Notes: generated by a model not told the origin, from the sequence alone. 64,000 nucleotides of DNA from an uncultured Acetatifactor sp. (GCA_910578815.1 CAJTSE010000019.1:5895-69894), one strand, 5' to 3'; positions 41,236 to 50,877 are shown, numbered from the stretch's first letter. Numbers and translations: made by a program.

Positions 41236-43026
41236 ATGAACGAAACAAGACCCCAAAAATTATCCATGCTCCCCTACCTGTGGAGTTATAAATGGCATTA
41301 TCTGCTGGGCGTCATTGTCCTGCTGCTGGTAGACCTGGCAAGTCTTTACATTCCCCAGTATACCGGCGAGATCATTGACGGCCTGACAGCAGGCGCCTTT
41401 GGCTTAGAAGGTGTTAAGCCCATCCTGCTCAAGATCCTTCTGGCTGGTCTTACCATGATGCTGGGCCGCTTTGGCTGGCGCTTTTTTATCATCGGGGCTT
41501 CCAGGGGAATTGAATATAAAATGCGCAACGACCTGTTTGGGCATTTGGAAACCCTTTCCGCCCGCTTCTACAACAGCCACAAGACGGGCGACCTGATGGC
41601 TCATTTTACCAATGACCTCCAGGCTATTCGCCAGGCAGTAGGTATCGCGGTGATCACAACCTTTGACGCTGTGGTTATGACGATTATGGTACTCGTCAAG
41701 ATGATCTTTTATGTGGACTTTAAACTGACAATGCTGGCCTTTATTCCCCTGACGCTGGTGGCTTTCGGCTGTTACTATTACGGCACCGAGCAGAAAAAGC
41801 GTCAGACCAGACGGCAGGAAGCATTTTCCTACCTGTCTGACAAGGCTCAGGAAAGTCTGGCAGGTATTCGGGTACTAAAAGCTTTTGTCCAGGAAGATGC
41901 GGATTTCAATACCTTTCAGGATGCCAGCCGAAACAATATGGAAAAAAATCTTTCCGTAGCAAAGCTCCAGGCAATCTTCGGAGCAGCGCTGGATATGGTT
42001 ACGGGTTTAAGCCTTCTGCTGACTCTTGTTTTCGGTGGAAAAATGGTGCTGGACGGGCAGGTATCCATCGGCCAGTTTGTAGCCTTTAATTCCTATATCG
42101 GGATGCTGGTCTGGCCCATGATCGCCTGCGGAGACTGTGTCAACACCTTCAGTCAGGCAGCGGCAGCCTTTCATCGGGTAGCGGCAATCTTTCAGGAGAA
42201 ACCGGATATTGTGGATACAGATTCCCCGCTCTCCGCAGACTGTGAGCTGCATCTGGAGGGTGACATCCGGCTGGAAAACCTTACCTTCACCTATCCTGAC
42301 GGCGAACTGCCTGTACTGAAAAATATTGATCTTCATATCCGCCCCGGCGAGATGCTGGGGATCCTGGGCCGCACCGGCAGCGGGAAATCCTCTCTGGCAG
42401 ACCTGCTGCTCCGAGTTTATGACTGCGAAAAGGGAATGCTGCTGATCGACGGAAAGCCTATAGACGAAATACCTTTAAGCATCCTTCACCGGGACATGGC
42501 CTATGTTCCTCAGGAAAATTTCCTGTTTTCGGATACTCTGGAGGAAAACATTGCCTTCGGCCTGGAAGAACGTATTCAGGAGCATCCAGAGCTGCGCGGA
42601 AATATCCACCGGGCGGCAAAGGCTGCCTGCATCCATGACAATATCATGGACTTCCCGGAAAATTACCTGACGCTGGTGGGCGAAAGAGGTGTCACTCTCT
42701 CCGGCGGCCAGAAGCAGCGCAGCTCCATTGCCCGTGCACTGTTAAAGGATTCCGCCGTGTTGATACTGGACGATTCCCTGTCGGCAGTGGACACAGACAC
42801 GGAAGAGCAGATTCTGGAAAATCTCCTGCATCTGCGTCAGGCCAAAACCACCATTGTCATTGCCCACCGTATTTCCACCCTGCAGAAGGCGGATCACATC
42901 GCAGTGCTGACGGATGGCGAGCTCACGGAATATGGCACCCATGATGAACTGTTAGCGCTGGGCGGCTTCTATGCCCATATAAACGAAAAGCAGCAATTAG
43001 AGCAGCAGCTACAGGAGAGTACATAA
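41236..43026 (+). CDS. heterodimeric ABC exporter half, YheI/BmrC-like
   Basis: A 596-residue half-transporter with six membrane helices and a C-terminal ATPase. Walker A is GRTGSGKSSL, the signature VTLSGGQKQRSSIARALL and the Walker B VLILDDSLSAVD, where the usual catalytic glutamate is an aspartate. Its partner downstream keeps the glutamate, so together they match the asymmetric heterodimeric exporters. ATG 41236 follows AAAGGAAAA. The substrate is unknown. Confidence 0.92.
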   Translation: MNETRPQKLSMLPYLWSYKWHYLLGVIVLLLVDLASLYIPQYTGEIIDGLTAGAFGLEGVKPILLKILLAGLTMMLGRFGWRFFIIGASRGIEYKMRNDLFGHLETLSARFYNSHKTGDLMAHFTNDLQAIRQAVGIAVITTFDAVVMTIMVLVKMIFYVDFKLTMLAFIPLTLVAFGCYYYGTEQKKRQTRRQEAFSYLSDKAQESLAGIRVLKAFVQEDADFNTFQDASRNNMEKNLSVAKLQAIFGAALDMVTGLSLLLTLVFGGKMVLDGQVSIGQFVAFNSYIGMLVWPMIACGDCVNTFSQAAAAFHRVAAIFQEKPDIVDTDSPLSADCELHLEGDIRLENLTFTYPDGELPVLKNIDLHIRPGEMLGILGRTGSGKSSLADLLLRVYDCEKGMLLIDGKPIDEIPLSILHRDMAYVPQENFLFSDTLEENIAFGLEERIQEHPELRGNIHRAAKAACIHDNIMDFPENYLTLVGERGVTLSGGQKQRSSIARALLKDSAVLILDDSLSAVDTDTEEQILENLLHLRQAKTTIVIAHRISTLQKADHIAVLTDGELTEYGTHDELLALGGFYAHINEKQQLEQQLQEST

Positions 43027-43167
43027 CATCACAGAGTGCAGGCAGACTTTATCAAATGCTTCAAAAAACCGGATCCTGGTTCGGAAAGACGGAGTAGCAA
43101 GTTATCGGACAATATATGCCGGGAAGGTTGCACACATGCCCTGGGCCGGCGCGGAAATGAGGATATT

Positions 43168-44934
43168 ATGCAGGATGACAAAATAGAATCCACTTATAAG
43201 GGAAGCGTTTTACTACGCCTTCTCTCCTATATGAAACCGTATCTGGGCCAGGTAATTTTCTGCCTGTTTATGGTGCTGGGCCTGACTGCCCTGGAGCTTT
43301 ACCGCCCCGTTCTGATCGGTGACGCTATTGATCTGTTCGAAGAGCAGGGCAGCTATGACATCATTATTGAAACTGCCGTGAAGTATGGTATTGTGCTGGT
43401 TTTAAGCTTTTTCTTTACCGTAGTTCCCATATGGCTGCTGCAAAAAATCGGCCAAACTATCATTCATACCGTTCGTCAAGAGCTTTACTCACGTATCCAA
43501 AAACTGAGCAGCCGATATTTTGATTTAACACCTGTGGGAAAGCTGGTAACAAGAGCCACCAACGATGTGGAAGCCTTAAGTGAAATGTATTCCGGCATTT
43601 TGGTGCGGCTGTTTCGAAACATTGTCAAAATCATAGGACTGGCTGCAGTCATGCTGATTCTGGACTGGAAGCTGGCATTGATTTCCTTTGTACTGCTGCC
43701 AGTGGTGGCGGTATTGACGGTTGTTTTCCGAATCATCTCCCGAAAAACCTACCGCATTACCAGAACGCGGCTCACCGACCTGAATACCTTTCTTTCGGAA
43801 AATCTTTCCGGTATGCGCATCATACAGCTTTTTGGGCGGGAGGATAGAAAATTTGAAGAATTTAACGACAAAAACCACAAATACTACAAAGCCTTTTATC
43901 GGGAGATGCTGGTATTTGCCATTTTCCGGCCGCTGATTTACATCCTCAGCGTCCTGTCCTTGATGGTGGTGCTGGGCTTAGGCAGCCAGGATGTCTTAAA
44001 TGAAATTATCCCCATTGGCACTCTGTATATTTTTGCCCAGTATATTCAATCCTTTTTTGAACCGATCCAGGAGCTGGCAGAGCAGTTTTCCACTCTTCAG
44101 TCCTCCCTGGCCTCCGGTGAAAAAATCTTTGCCGTTATGGATGAAGAAACCCTGGTTCCGGAAGCAGATAAGCCCACTGTCCTTTCTGAAATTAAGGGTC
44201 GGATCGAATTTGATCATGTATGGTTTGCCTATGATGATGAAAATTATGTGCTGCGAGATGTATCCTTCGTGATCGAACCCGGACAGAGCGTTGCTTTTGT
44301 GGGAGCCACCGGTGCAGGTAAATCCTCCATTTTGAATCTGATTGGGAGATATTATGACATCCAGCAGGGGCATATTTACATTGACGGCGTTGATATTCGG
44401 CGCTTAAGCAAAAAGCAGCTGCGCAGCGCCATTGGCCAGATGCAGCAGGATGTCTTCATTTTTGAGGGAACTGTGGAGAGTAATATTCGACTTTATAATG
44501 ACGAAATTACTGCTGAGGAAATCAAAGCGGCGGCAGAGTACGTGAATGCCTCCCACTTTATTGAAAGACTGCCAAAGGGCTACGAAGAGCCTGTCTCAGA
44601 GCGAGGATCCACCTTTTCCGCCGGAGAACGACAGCTTTTGTCCTTTGCACGGACTCTGGCACATAAGCCCAGCATTCTGGTTATGGACGAGGCCACTGCC
44701 AATATTGACACAGAAACGGAACTGCTGATTCAAGAGGCCCTGGAAAAGCTGATGAAAGGGCGCACCACCATCATGGTGGCTCACAGACTCTCCACCATCC
44801 AGTACGCGGACTGTATTATGGTTATGCACAAGGGAAAGATAAGAGAACGGGGTACTCATCAGGAACTGCTGGCTCAAAACGGCATTTACAAAAAGCTGTA
44901 TGAACTGCAGATCCATCATGAGATAACGGCATAA
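43168..44934 (+). CDS. heterodimeric ABC exporter half, YheH/BmrD-like
   Basis: A 588-residue half-transporter with six helices. Walker A is GATGAGKSS, the signature is the atypical TFSAGERQLLSFARTLA and Walker B VLVMDEATANID with the catalytic glutamate. It complements the degenerate site of the preceding gene product. The ATG at 43168 lies behind GAGG; the long upstream frame to 43036 has no site. These exporters in Firmicutes handle drugs, lipids or peptides. Confidence 0.92.
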   Translation: MQDDKIESTYKGSVLLRLLSYMKPYLGQVIFCLFMVLGLTALELYRPVLIGDAIDLFEEQGSYDIIIETAVKYGIVLVLSFFFTVVPIWLLQKIGQTIIHTVRQELYSRIQKLSSRYFDLTPVGKLVTRATNDVEALSEMYSGILVRLFRNIVKIIGLAAVMLILDWKLALISFVLLPVVAVLTVVFRIISRKTYRITRTRLTDLNTFLSENLSGMRIIQLFGREDRKFEEFNDKNHKYYKAFYREMLVFAIFRPLIYILSVLSLMVVLGLGSQDVLNEIIPIGTLYIFAQYIQSFFEPIQELAEQFSTLQSSLASGEKIFAVMDEETLVPEADKPTVLSEIKGRIEFDHVWFAYDDENYVLRDVSFVIEPGQSVAFVGATGAGKSSILNLIGRYYDIQQGHIYIDGVDIRRLSKKQLRSAIGQMQQDVFIFEGTVESNIRLYNDEITAEEIKAAAEYVNASHFIERLPKGYEEPVSERGSTFSAGERQLLSFARTLAHKPSILVMDEATANIDTETELLIQEALEKLMKGRTTIMVAHRLSTIQYADCIMVMHKGKIRERGTHQELLAQNGIYKKLYELQIHHEITA

Positions 44935-44946
44935 CGATTGCTGCTT

Positions 44947-45675
44947 TTAATTCATCTCTTCTATATGATAGATATAATCCAGAGAGCGCAGCGCTTCAAT
45001 AATCTCACTATGGGTTTTGTATTTCTTCAGCTCCTGGCTGGCTATAGTAATAGTCACGGAATACACGCTTAAGCCCGACCCCAGATAGGCGCTGTTTGAT
45101 TCAATGTCATCAATCCGCAGCCCCAGTCTGCGGATTGTTGTCACGAAATCCTGCAGGTTCTCCCTGCTCTTTAACTCCAGATGGATTTCAAAATGATTGG
45201 ATCGGTTTTTCAGGTAAGTCTCCACCGCAGGCAGGTAAGTCAGGATGCACAAAAGCAGCAAAAAAGAAATCAAAGTCACCGTGTAAAATCCTGCCCCTGC
45301 TGTCAACCCGATGATGCCGCAGGACCAAAGTCCTGCTGAGGTAGTCAGCCCTTTGATCTGGTTTCGTGAGCTGAACAAAATGGAATTCCCGCTTAGCATG
45401 GCAATGCTGATCACGGATGCCGCCGACAAAAAGGGAAATTTAACGGAAGTCTCCTGCATCAAAAATAAATCCAACAGCATCGCGAGGGCCGAAGAAAAGG
45501 ATACCAGAATAAAAGTCCGAAGCCCTGCCGAATGCCGCTTGCTGGCGCGCTCGCAGCCGATCACCGCCGCAAGCAGAACGGCTATCATCAGCCGCAGGCA
45601 CACCGAACCGATCCCTATATCGCTGGCCCAATCTCCCAGCCATCTCGCTAACGGGTCATAAATTATCTCGTTCAT
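44947..45675 (-). CDS. MgtC/SapB-family membrane protein
   Basis: A 242-residue protein: five hydrophobic helices with the MgtC signature AAVIGCERASKRHSAGLRT, then a C-terminal ACT-like domain (NHFEIHLELKSRENLQDF, SVYSVTITIASQELKKY). The family is linked to magnesium or acid stress and F-ATPase regulation in pathogens. The start ATG 45675 lies at the end of the shared 63-bp leader. It is convergent with the ABC exporter genes. Confidence 0.88.
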   Translation of the reverse strand: MNEIIYDPLARWLGDWASDIGIGSVCLRLMIAVLLAAVIGCERASKRHSAGLRTFILVSFSSALAMLLDLFLMQETSVKFPFLSAASVISIAMLSGNSILFSSRNQIKGLTTSAGLWSCGIIGLTAGAGFYTVTLISFLLLLCILTYLPAVETYLKNRSNHFEIHLELKSRENLQDFVTTIRRLGLRIDDIESNSAYLGSGLSVYSVTITIASQELKKYKTHSEIIEALRSLDYIYHIEEMN

Positions 45676-45733
45676 ACTAATAACCATGCCTTTCCAAAAC
45701 CTGCGAATTCTTGACGACGAAAAGCACAGGCTT
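45671..45733 (-). repeat. 63-bp leader repeat, copy before the mgtC-like gene
   Basis: See 38792-38854: 60 of 63 bases identical. In this copy the flanking sequence upstream continues into a hairpin-rich stretch (45735-45943). Confidence 0.9.
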
Positions 45734-45734
45734 T

Positions 45735-45943
45735 TTGTCGTATAAGCCGCAGGCACAAATTTGCGTGTGAAAAATTTATTTTACACACTTAGATTCTCTT
45801 TATCTGCGTCCCATGCCGAATGCAATTCTGCAGCAGACTTAAAAAATCTTCATTCCCTTCACACTAACCTCCACGCCGGCGCAGCCGACACATTCCTTGA
45901 AATCGGGAAGAATCGCTTCGCCTGCGATCAAAATCCGTTCGCC
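45735..45943. repeat. hairpin-rich stretch with a truncated paired-hairpin element
   Basis: The 270-bp gap 45676-45945 holds no gene. An 11-bp stem with one mismatch (GTGTG..AAAAT with ATTTT..CACAC) is followed by a degenerate large stem and by GAAGAATCGC at 45907-45916. There the right half of the small stem and the left arm of the large stem are missing, so the element reads straight into AAAATCCGTTCGCC. It ends two bases from the antiporter stop codon. Confidence 0.65.
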
Positions 45944-45945
45944 TT

Positions 45946-47391
45946 TTACAATCTCCTGCTGCCTGCCATATGGGAATGCCGCAGCATAGCATATTGTTCT
46001 TCCGCCGCTTCCGTAAAGGCCAGCTCTTCCTCCGACGGCGTGTTCAGATGCCTTGGCAGTTCCTTTTGAATGGCCTGGATCCGTTGAATCAGCAGCTCCA
46101 CCTCGCTCAGCTTTTCCTCTGGCTGCGCCTTAATCTCAGGCGTCAGATCCTCCAGTTCATCGGAATAAGACTTCGACAGATACAGGGAAAGCTTGGCGCA
46201 GGCAGGGCCAATCAGCTCATACAAAACACTGGATGCCAAAATAATGGTCTGCAGGGCGCTGCCTGTCTCCCCGCCCAGCGTTCTGGCTCCTAAAGCCGCA
46301 AGCCCTATGGCGACTCCTGCCTGGGGAATCAGCGCAAGTCCCAGGAAATTTCGCACTTCCTTCTTTTTCTTTACCAGCAGGCACCCCAGGAAAGCCCCTG
46401 CATATTTGCCGATAATGCGGACCAGAAAATAAAGGATCCCCACCACCAGCAGGGGAACCGCCCCCACCGAAACAGAGCTGTCCACCAAGGCATCCAGCTT
46501 AAAGCTCAAACCGGAACGTACAAAGAACAGCAGCAGAATAGGCGGGCTGAAATAATTCAGCTGCTTGAACAGCTTATCGTCCTCCGTAATATTAATATAG
46601 ACCATGCCCATGGACATGCAGCCCAGTAGAGGCGATACATCCAGCAGGGCACAGATCCCGCAGAAACCAAACAGGGTAGCTACAGAAATAATCAGGCGAT
46701 TGTCCGTGGAACGCTTCTTCGGCATCAAAAGCTTCATCAGTCCCCCGAACAGTCCCCCCAGCAAAAGTACCCCAAAATTTACCAGTATGGGTTGTATGAT
46801 ACTTCCGGCGCTGAATCTCCCCGTCTTTGCCGCCAAAGCCACGGAAATCGCAATGCTGTAAGCAATCAGCCCCACCACGTCATCCAATGCCACCACCTGC
46901 AGCAGGGTATCCACAAAATCTCCTTTTGCCCCCGTCTGCCGTATGGTCATTACTGTAGAAGCCGGGGCCGTAGCCGCCGCCAGCGCCGCCAGGACAATGG
47001 AAAAGGTCAGGTCCAGCCGCAGCAGGAAAAAAGTAACCACAAAAATCAGTGCCGATGCCATCAGGGATTCCAGCACCGTAATGACCACCACTTTCAGACC
47101 GTTTTTTTTCAATGCGGAAACGCGGAAAAATTCTCCTGTGCCAAAGGCAATAAATGCCAGGGCAATATCGGCAATAAAATCCATTCCTTCTACAAGGGCA
47201 GAAGGAACAATCTTAAAGCAATAGGGTCCAAGCAAAATTCCCGCCACTATGTAAGCCGTTACATTGGGCAGATGCAGCTTCTTGGTTATCCGGGTCATGG
47301 CATATCCTGAAAACAGCATAAACGCCACGGAAATAATAATGGCAGCTACCCCTGACGAATCCTGCAGCTTATCATAAAATAAATCCAGCAT
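45946..47391 (-). CDS. Kef/CPA2-type cation:proton antiporter
   Basis: A 481-residue transporter with about 12 helices in the Na+/H+ exchanger fold: GYAMTRITKKLHLPNVTAYI then AGILLGPY, ALAAATAPASTVMTIRQT, QVVALDDVVGLIAYSIA with the acidic DD of the ion site, and ALIPQAGVAIGLA. A 75-residue cytoplasmic tail follows. It exchanges K+ or Na+ for protons. ATG 47391 is preceded by AGAGGGGAAA. A LysR gene diverges from it. Confidence 0.9.
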   Translation of the reverse strand: MLDLFYDKLQDSSGVAAIIISVAFMLFSGYAMTRITKKLHLPNVTAYIVAGILLGPYCFKIVPSALVEGMDFIADIALAFIAFGTGEFFRVSALKKNGLKVVVITVLESLMASALIFVVTFFLLRLDLTFSIVLAALAAATAPASTVMTIRQTGAKGDFVDTLLQVVALDDVVGLIAYSIAISVALAAKTGRFSAGSIIQPILVNFGVLLLGGLFGGLMKLLMPKKRSTDNRLIISVATLFGFCGICALLDVSPLLGCMSMGMVYINITEDDKLFKQLNYFSPPILLLFFVRSGLSFKLDALVDSSVSVGAVPLLVVGILYFLVRIIGKYAGAFLGCLLVKKKKEVRNFLGLALIPQAGVAIGLAALGARTLGGETGSALQTIILASSVLYELIGPACAKLSLYLSKSYSDELEDLTPEIKAQPEEKLSEVELLIQRIQAIQKELPRHLNTPSEEELAFTEAAEEQYAMLRHSHMAGSRRL

Positions 47392-47591
47392 TTCTTTCCC
47401 CTCTCCCCATAATTTCCAATCGCATTCCGCAGTAAAATACCTTCCAAGCCTCACCAACCTGCTGCCGCATAATCATCCTTCGGTAAAGACACGCCCTTAT
47501 CTCTTGTGAAATAATATAATTTATGTTACACTATTCTTGCAATAAAGGGAAATTATGTTTTTTTAAATTATAATAAATTATTTGAATGGTA

Positions 47592-47614
47592 GAAAGGCAT
47601 GGTTATTACTATGA
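47592..47614 (+). repeat. third, partial copy of the leader repeat, before the lysR gene
   Basis: GAAAGGCATGGTTATTA followed by one variable base and TATGA matches the gene-proximal end of the 63-bp leaders at 38792 and 45671 with one mismatch in 23. Confidence 0.7.
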
Positions 47615-48528
47615 TAGATTCCAAGTTTGAAACCCTGCTGGCAGTTGCAGAATTCAAGAATTTTACCAGGGCCGCGGAAGCCCTTTCCCTGACACAACCT
47701 GCTGTCAGCCACCACATCAGCCAGCTGGAAAAGGCTTATGGAGAACAGCTCTTTGTGCGCAAAAAAAACGGCCTGATGCTGACAGTGGAAGGGGAAATAC
47801 TCGTAAAATACGCCAAAAGAATCAAGGCGTTGGATTCCCAGATGCGGGCGGAGCTTGCAGATGCCAAGAGGGACCTGAACAAAATCCGGGTAGGTGTGAC
47901 CCACACCTCAGAAAGCAATCTGATGATTGAAGTGCTTGCCAGGTACAGCAACGAAAATCCAAACATAAGCATTACAGTTATCACTGATACCATAAAAAAA
48001 CTTTATACCATGCTGGAGAATTTTGAAATTGATATTGCTATTGTGGACGGGAAAAATACCAATTTTAACTTTAACGCCCTGATGCTGGATACGGATTATC
48101 TGGTCTGCGTGATGTCCAATAACAATCCTCTGGCCAGACACTCTCTGGTAACCCTGGCAGAACTAAAAAAAGAACGGCTGATCCTCCGCTCTTCTTCCTC
48201 CGCCACTAGGAGCCTTTTTGAATCCACCCTAGAGGGCATTGATGAAAATATCGGCACCTTTGACGTCACCATGGAGGTAGACAATATCGCCACTATCAAG
48301 GACCTGATCCGCAAGGAGCTGGGTGTTTCCATCCTGCCCAAAAGCGCCTGCATGGACGAGCTGCGAAAGGGAAAGATTACCGCCCTCCCCATCGAAAACC
48401 TGAGTATGATCCGCGAGACCAATATCATTTACCACAAAACCTTTTCCCACACGGACGTACTCCGGCATATCACCAAGATTTATCAGGAAACCGCCAGAAA
48501 ATACGTGATCGGACAAAAAAGTAATTAA
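47611..48528 (+). CDS. LysR-family transcriptional regulator
   Basis: A 305-residue LysR protein. The N-terminal helix-turn-helix is TRAAEALSLTQPAVSHHISQLEKAY and a periplasmic-binding-like effector domain follows. It is divergent from the cation antiporter, with an AT-rich 200-bp intergenic region containing overlapping promoters. By LysR custom it may control both itself and the antiporter. An in-frame ATG at 47599 is the alternative start. Confidence 0.94.
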   Translation: MIDSKFETLLAVAEFKNFTRAAEALSLTQPAVSHHISQLEKAYGEQLFVRKKNGLMLTVEGEILVKYAKRIKALDSQMRAELADAKRDLNKIRVGVTHTSESNLMIEVLARYSNENPNISITVITDTIKKLYTMLENFEIDIAIVDGKNTNFNFNALMLDTDYLVCVMSNNNPLARHSLVTLAELKKERLILRSSSSATRSLFESTLEGIDENIGTFDVTMEVDNIATIKDLIRKELGVSILPKSACMDELRKGKITALPIENLSMIRETNIIYHKTFSHTDVLRHITKIYQETARKYVIGQKSN

Positions 48529-48530
48529 TT

Positions 48531-49235
48531 TCAATCCATCCCGTCCAGCAGTTGTACCGCCTCCCTGTTGAGCACGGCCTGCCCGAAATCGTGAATATCC
48601 TTAAGCTTCCGGGGAAAGACCATCCCGCCCCAGAGCATATGGGTACTGTGCTGGTCGGAACCGGCCGTCAGCGGCAGGCCATGCTCCCCCGCATAGAGCA
48701 GCGCCCGGTCATTATACTCCGGATGCCGCTCTTTCTTTTCCCGGCTGGAATGGCTGGCATTGATGCCCTCCACCGCATCCACAAAGTCCGGATACGTGCG
48801 GATCTCTTTGATATAGTCGGCCTCCCTGTAAGGATGTGCCTGGCTGATGATGCCGCCGGCCTCATGCACCAGCTTAAACTGCTCTTCCACTGTGGCGTCC
48901 CTGATCTCCGGATGCGCCAGAAGCCAGTTTTTGTCCGGCCCGTAAATCAGGAACTCCGTCCCGTTATACCCGGATTCCCAGCCAAAAAAGACCTGCAGGC
49001 CCGTTCTGTCCCCTTCCGCCTTGGCATGCTCGTAGCCCAGGCAGAAACCCTCCACCCACTCTCTCCAGGGAAGACTTCGATTCACTGCCGTATTCCCATA
49101 GAAAAAATGATCCGTGATAATAATGCCTGTATAGCCTGCCCTTTTATAAGCCCTGGCCATCTCCGCCCCGGTGTTCACCGCACAGGCGCTGGCCTCCGAG
49201 GTGTGCATATGTGTCTCGTATAAAAATCCGTTCAT
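48531..49235 (-). CDS. PHP-domain phosphoesterase
   Basis: A 234-residue PHP protein. Metal ligands are H9 and H11 in YETHMHTSEAS, D/H in IITDHFF, E/H in the GGIISQAHPYR region and D/H in AGSDQHSTHML. PHP proteins are phosphatases or nuclease-like; the substrate is unknown. ATG 49235 has AGGGAG upstream; the frame extends to 49352 into a hairpin repeat and is rejected. It is convergent with lysR (2 bp apart) and downstream of hisD. Confidence 0.88.
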   Translation of the reverse strand: MNGFLYETHMHTSEASACAVNTGAEMARAYKRAGYTGIIITDHFFYGNTAVNRSLPWREWVEGFCLGYEHAKAEGDRTGLQVFFGWESGYNGTEFLIYGPDKNWLLAHPEIRDATVEEQFKLVHEAGGIISQAHPYREADYIKEIRTYPDFVDAVEGINASHSSREKKERHPEYNDRALLYAGEHGLPLTAGSDQHSTHMLWGGMVFPRKLKDIHDFGQAVLNREAVQLLDGMD

Positions 49236-49330
49236 ATCCGTAAATCTCCCTGCAATTCGCTGTTCCGGCATCCAGCAATGATTCACAGCGCAGATCCGCC
49301 GCTCCAGGTCCATACATCTGCCTGTAATGC

Positions 49331-49450
49331 TATCATAGAAAATGCCTTGCATTTTCTATGATCCAAGTTCTATAATAGAAACTGCTTTACATTTTCTATG
49401 ATCTAAAATCTATCATAGAAACTACTTTGTATTTTCTATGATCCAAGTTC
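49331..49450. repeat. three tandem 40-bp hairpin units
   Basis: Units 49331-49370, 49371-49410 and 49411-49450 are 40 bases each. Each carries an inverted repeat of the form ATCATAGAAA..TTTCTATGAT: 14 bp perfect in unit 1, 13 of 14 in unit 3, 11 of 14 in unit 2. Units 1 and 3 are the most similar. It lies between hisD and the PHP gene. Confidence 0.85.
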
Positions 49451-49490
49451 TATTATATTCTTTTTCCCTAAATTATCAATGACGATTTCC

Positions 49491-50777
49491 TCATTTCCTC
49501 ACCCTTACTGCCAACGCATGGGCCTTCATTCCTTCCGCTTCCGCAAGCCGGATGATATGGTCCGCATTCTTTTTGAGGGCGGCTTCCGTATATTGAATGA
49601 CACTGTAGCCTCTCATAAATTCCCCTACCGACATGCCCGAAGAAAATCTGGCGGTGCCGCAGGTGGGAAGAATGTGGTTTGTACCGCAGAAGTAATCGCC
49701 CACCGGCTCAGTGCTGTATTCCCCTACAAATACCGCACCGGCATTGGTCAGCCGGTCAAGCACCGCCTCATAATCATTAAGCAGCAGCTCCACATGCTCC
49801 GGCGCTATTTCATTTACCGCTTTAACGGCCTCTTCTATAGAATCAACCACAAAAATATCACCATAGTTTTCAAAAGTTTTTTTCGTGGCCTCGGTGAGAT
49901 TGTTTTCCTTGCAGAGGGTATAGATTTCCTCCCTGATCTGCTGCGCCTGGGCCTCCGACAGGCAAAAGGCCGTGCTGGCTTCAAAGCCTGTTCCATGCTC
50001 CGCCTGGGACATCAGGTCAGCGGCAATAAAGGCAGGATTGGCATTTTCGTCTGCAATGACTGCAATTTCGGAAGGTCCGGCAACAGAGTCTATTTTCACC
50101 TCGCCAAACAACAGCTTCTTAGCCATCTGCGTATAATTATTTCCGGGGCCGACTATGGCATCCACTTTGCGAATACTCTCCGTCCCGTAAGCGACAGCCG
50201 CCAGGCCCTGAGAGCCTGATATTTTCAAATAATTTCTTACCTTCAGGTAATCCGCCACATATAATAAATGTTCGTCAATGGTTCCGTCAGCCCGCGGCTT
50301 TGTCAGTATATACAGATTGGGCACGCCGGCAACGATTGCCGGGACCAGGTTCATGTACAGGGTGGAGACCAACGGTGCCATATTTCCGGGCACGGTAACC
50401 GCAACGCTGTTGATCGGCGTATACCTTCGCTCAAGTACGGTGCCGTCCTCATACGCTTCCGAAAAACCTGCCGGAAGCTGCCTGCTGTGAAATTTGAACA
50501 GGTTCTCACAGGCCCTTTTAACTGCCTCCTTAAATTCAGCGGACACCTTTTCCTTTGCCTCGGCAAATTCCCTGTCGGAAACAAAAAATCCGATTTCGTC
50601 GGAATCAACGCCGTCAAATTTTTTCATATAGCGTTTCAGCGCTTCGTCTCCCTTTTCCTTTACGTTTTTCAGGACTTCCCTGACCGTAGTCTCCACCTCT
50701 GGGGGAATACTGCTTCTTCTTTTCAGAAGATTAATGTACCTGGGGTTTTGAAGGTCAAATTTGCTGATTGTAACCAT
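49491..50777 (-). CDS. hisD: histidinol dehydrogenase, stand-alone
   Basis: A 428-residue protein. Key residues are Q and H in SQAEHGTGFEA, E and H in APEHVELL, D in GDYFCGTNHILPT, and H in MKAHALAVRVR, matching the zinc site and the catalytic pair. It oxidises L-histidinol to histidine with two NAD+. No other his gene is near. ATG 50777 follows AAAGGAGAG. HisD homologues outside his operons sometimes act on other amino alcohols, so the substrate is less certain than the fold. Confidence 0.9.
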   Translation of the reverse strand: MVTISKFDLQNPRYINLLKRRSSIPPEVETTVREVLKNVKEKGDEALKRYMKKFDGVDSDEIGFFVSDREFAEAKEKVSAEFKEAVKRACENLFKFHSRQLPAGFSEAYEDGTVLERRYTPINSVAVTVPGNMAPLVSTLYMNLVPAIVAGVPNLYILTKPRADGTIDEHLLYVADYLKVRNYLKISGSQGLAAVAYGTESIRKVDAIVGPGNNYTQMAKKLLFGEVKIDSVAGPSEIAVIADENANPAFIAADLMSQAEHGTGFEASTAFCLSEAQAQQIREEIYTLCKENNLTEATKKTFENYGDIFVVDSIEEAVKAVNEIAPEHVELLLNDYEAVLDRLTNAGAVFVGEYSTEPVGDYFCGTNHILPTCGTARFSSGMSVGEFMRGYSVIQYTEAALKKNADHIIRLAEAEGMKAHALAVRVRK

Positions 50778-50808
50778 AGTTTTTCTCTCCTTTTTCACAA
50801 TTGGCGAT

Positions 50809-50844
50809 AAAAAAAGCTTGCCAGAGAAATTTTCCCTGACAAGC
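50809..50844 (-). terminator. intrinsic terminator hairpin in the hisD leader (possible attenuator)
   Basis: A 13-bp stem (with two G-U pairs) and 3-nt loop, 50816-50844, is followed by seven Ts on the minus strand. It lies between the promoter at 50878-50906 and the hisD start at 50777. GCTTG occurs once in the stem and again 11 bases upstream, which offers an alternative pairing partner for the 3' arm. Confidence 0.75.
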
Positions 50845-50877
50845 GTGGATCAAGCGTTTCGCCTAATATCAATTTTT

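Noticed and set aside
49331..49450. CRISPR-like array
   Set aside because: Repeats are contiguous with no spacers, and no cas gene is present.
49491..50777. A histidine biosynthesis operon around hisD
   Set aside because: Neighbours are a PHP protein and a MATE exporter; PHP could be a HisK-like phosphatase, but its sequence fits the general PHP family and not clearly histidinol phosphatase.
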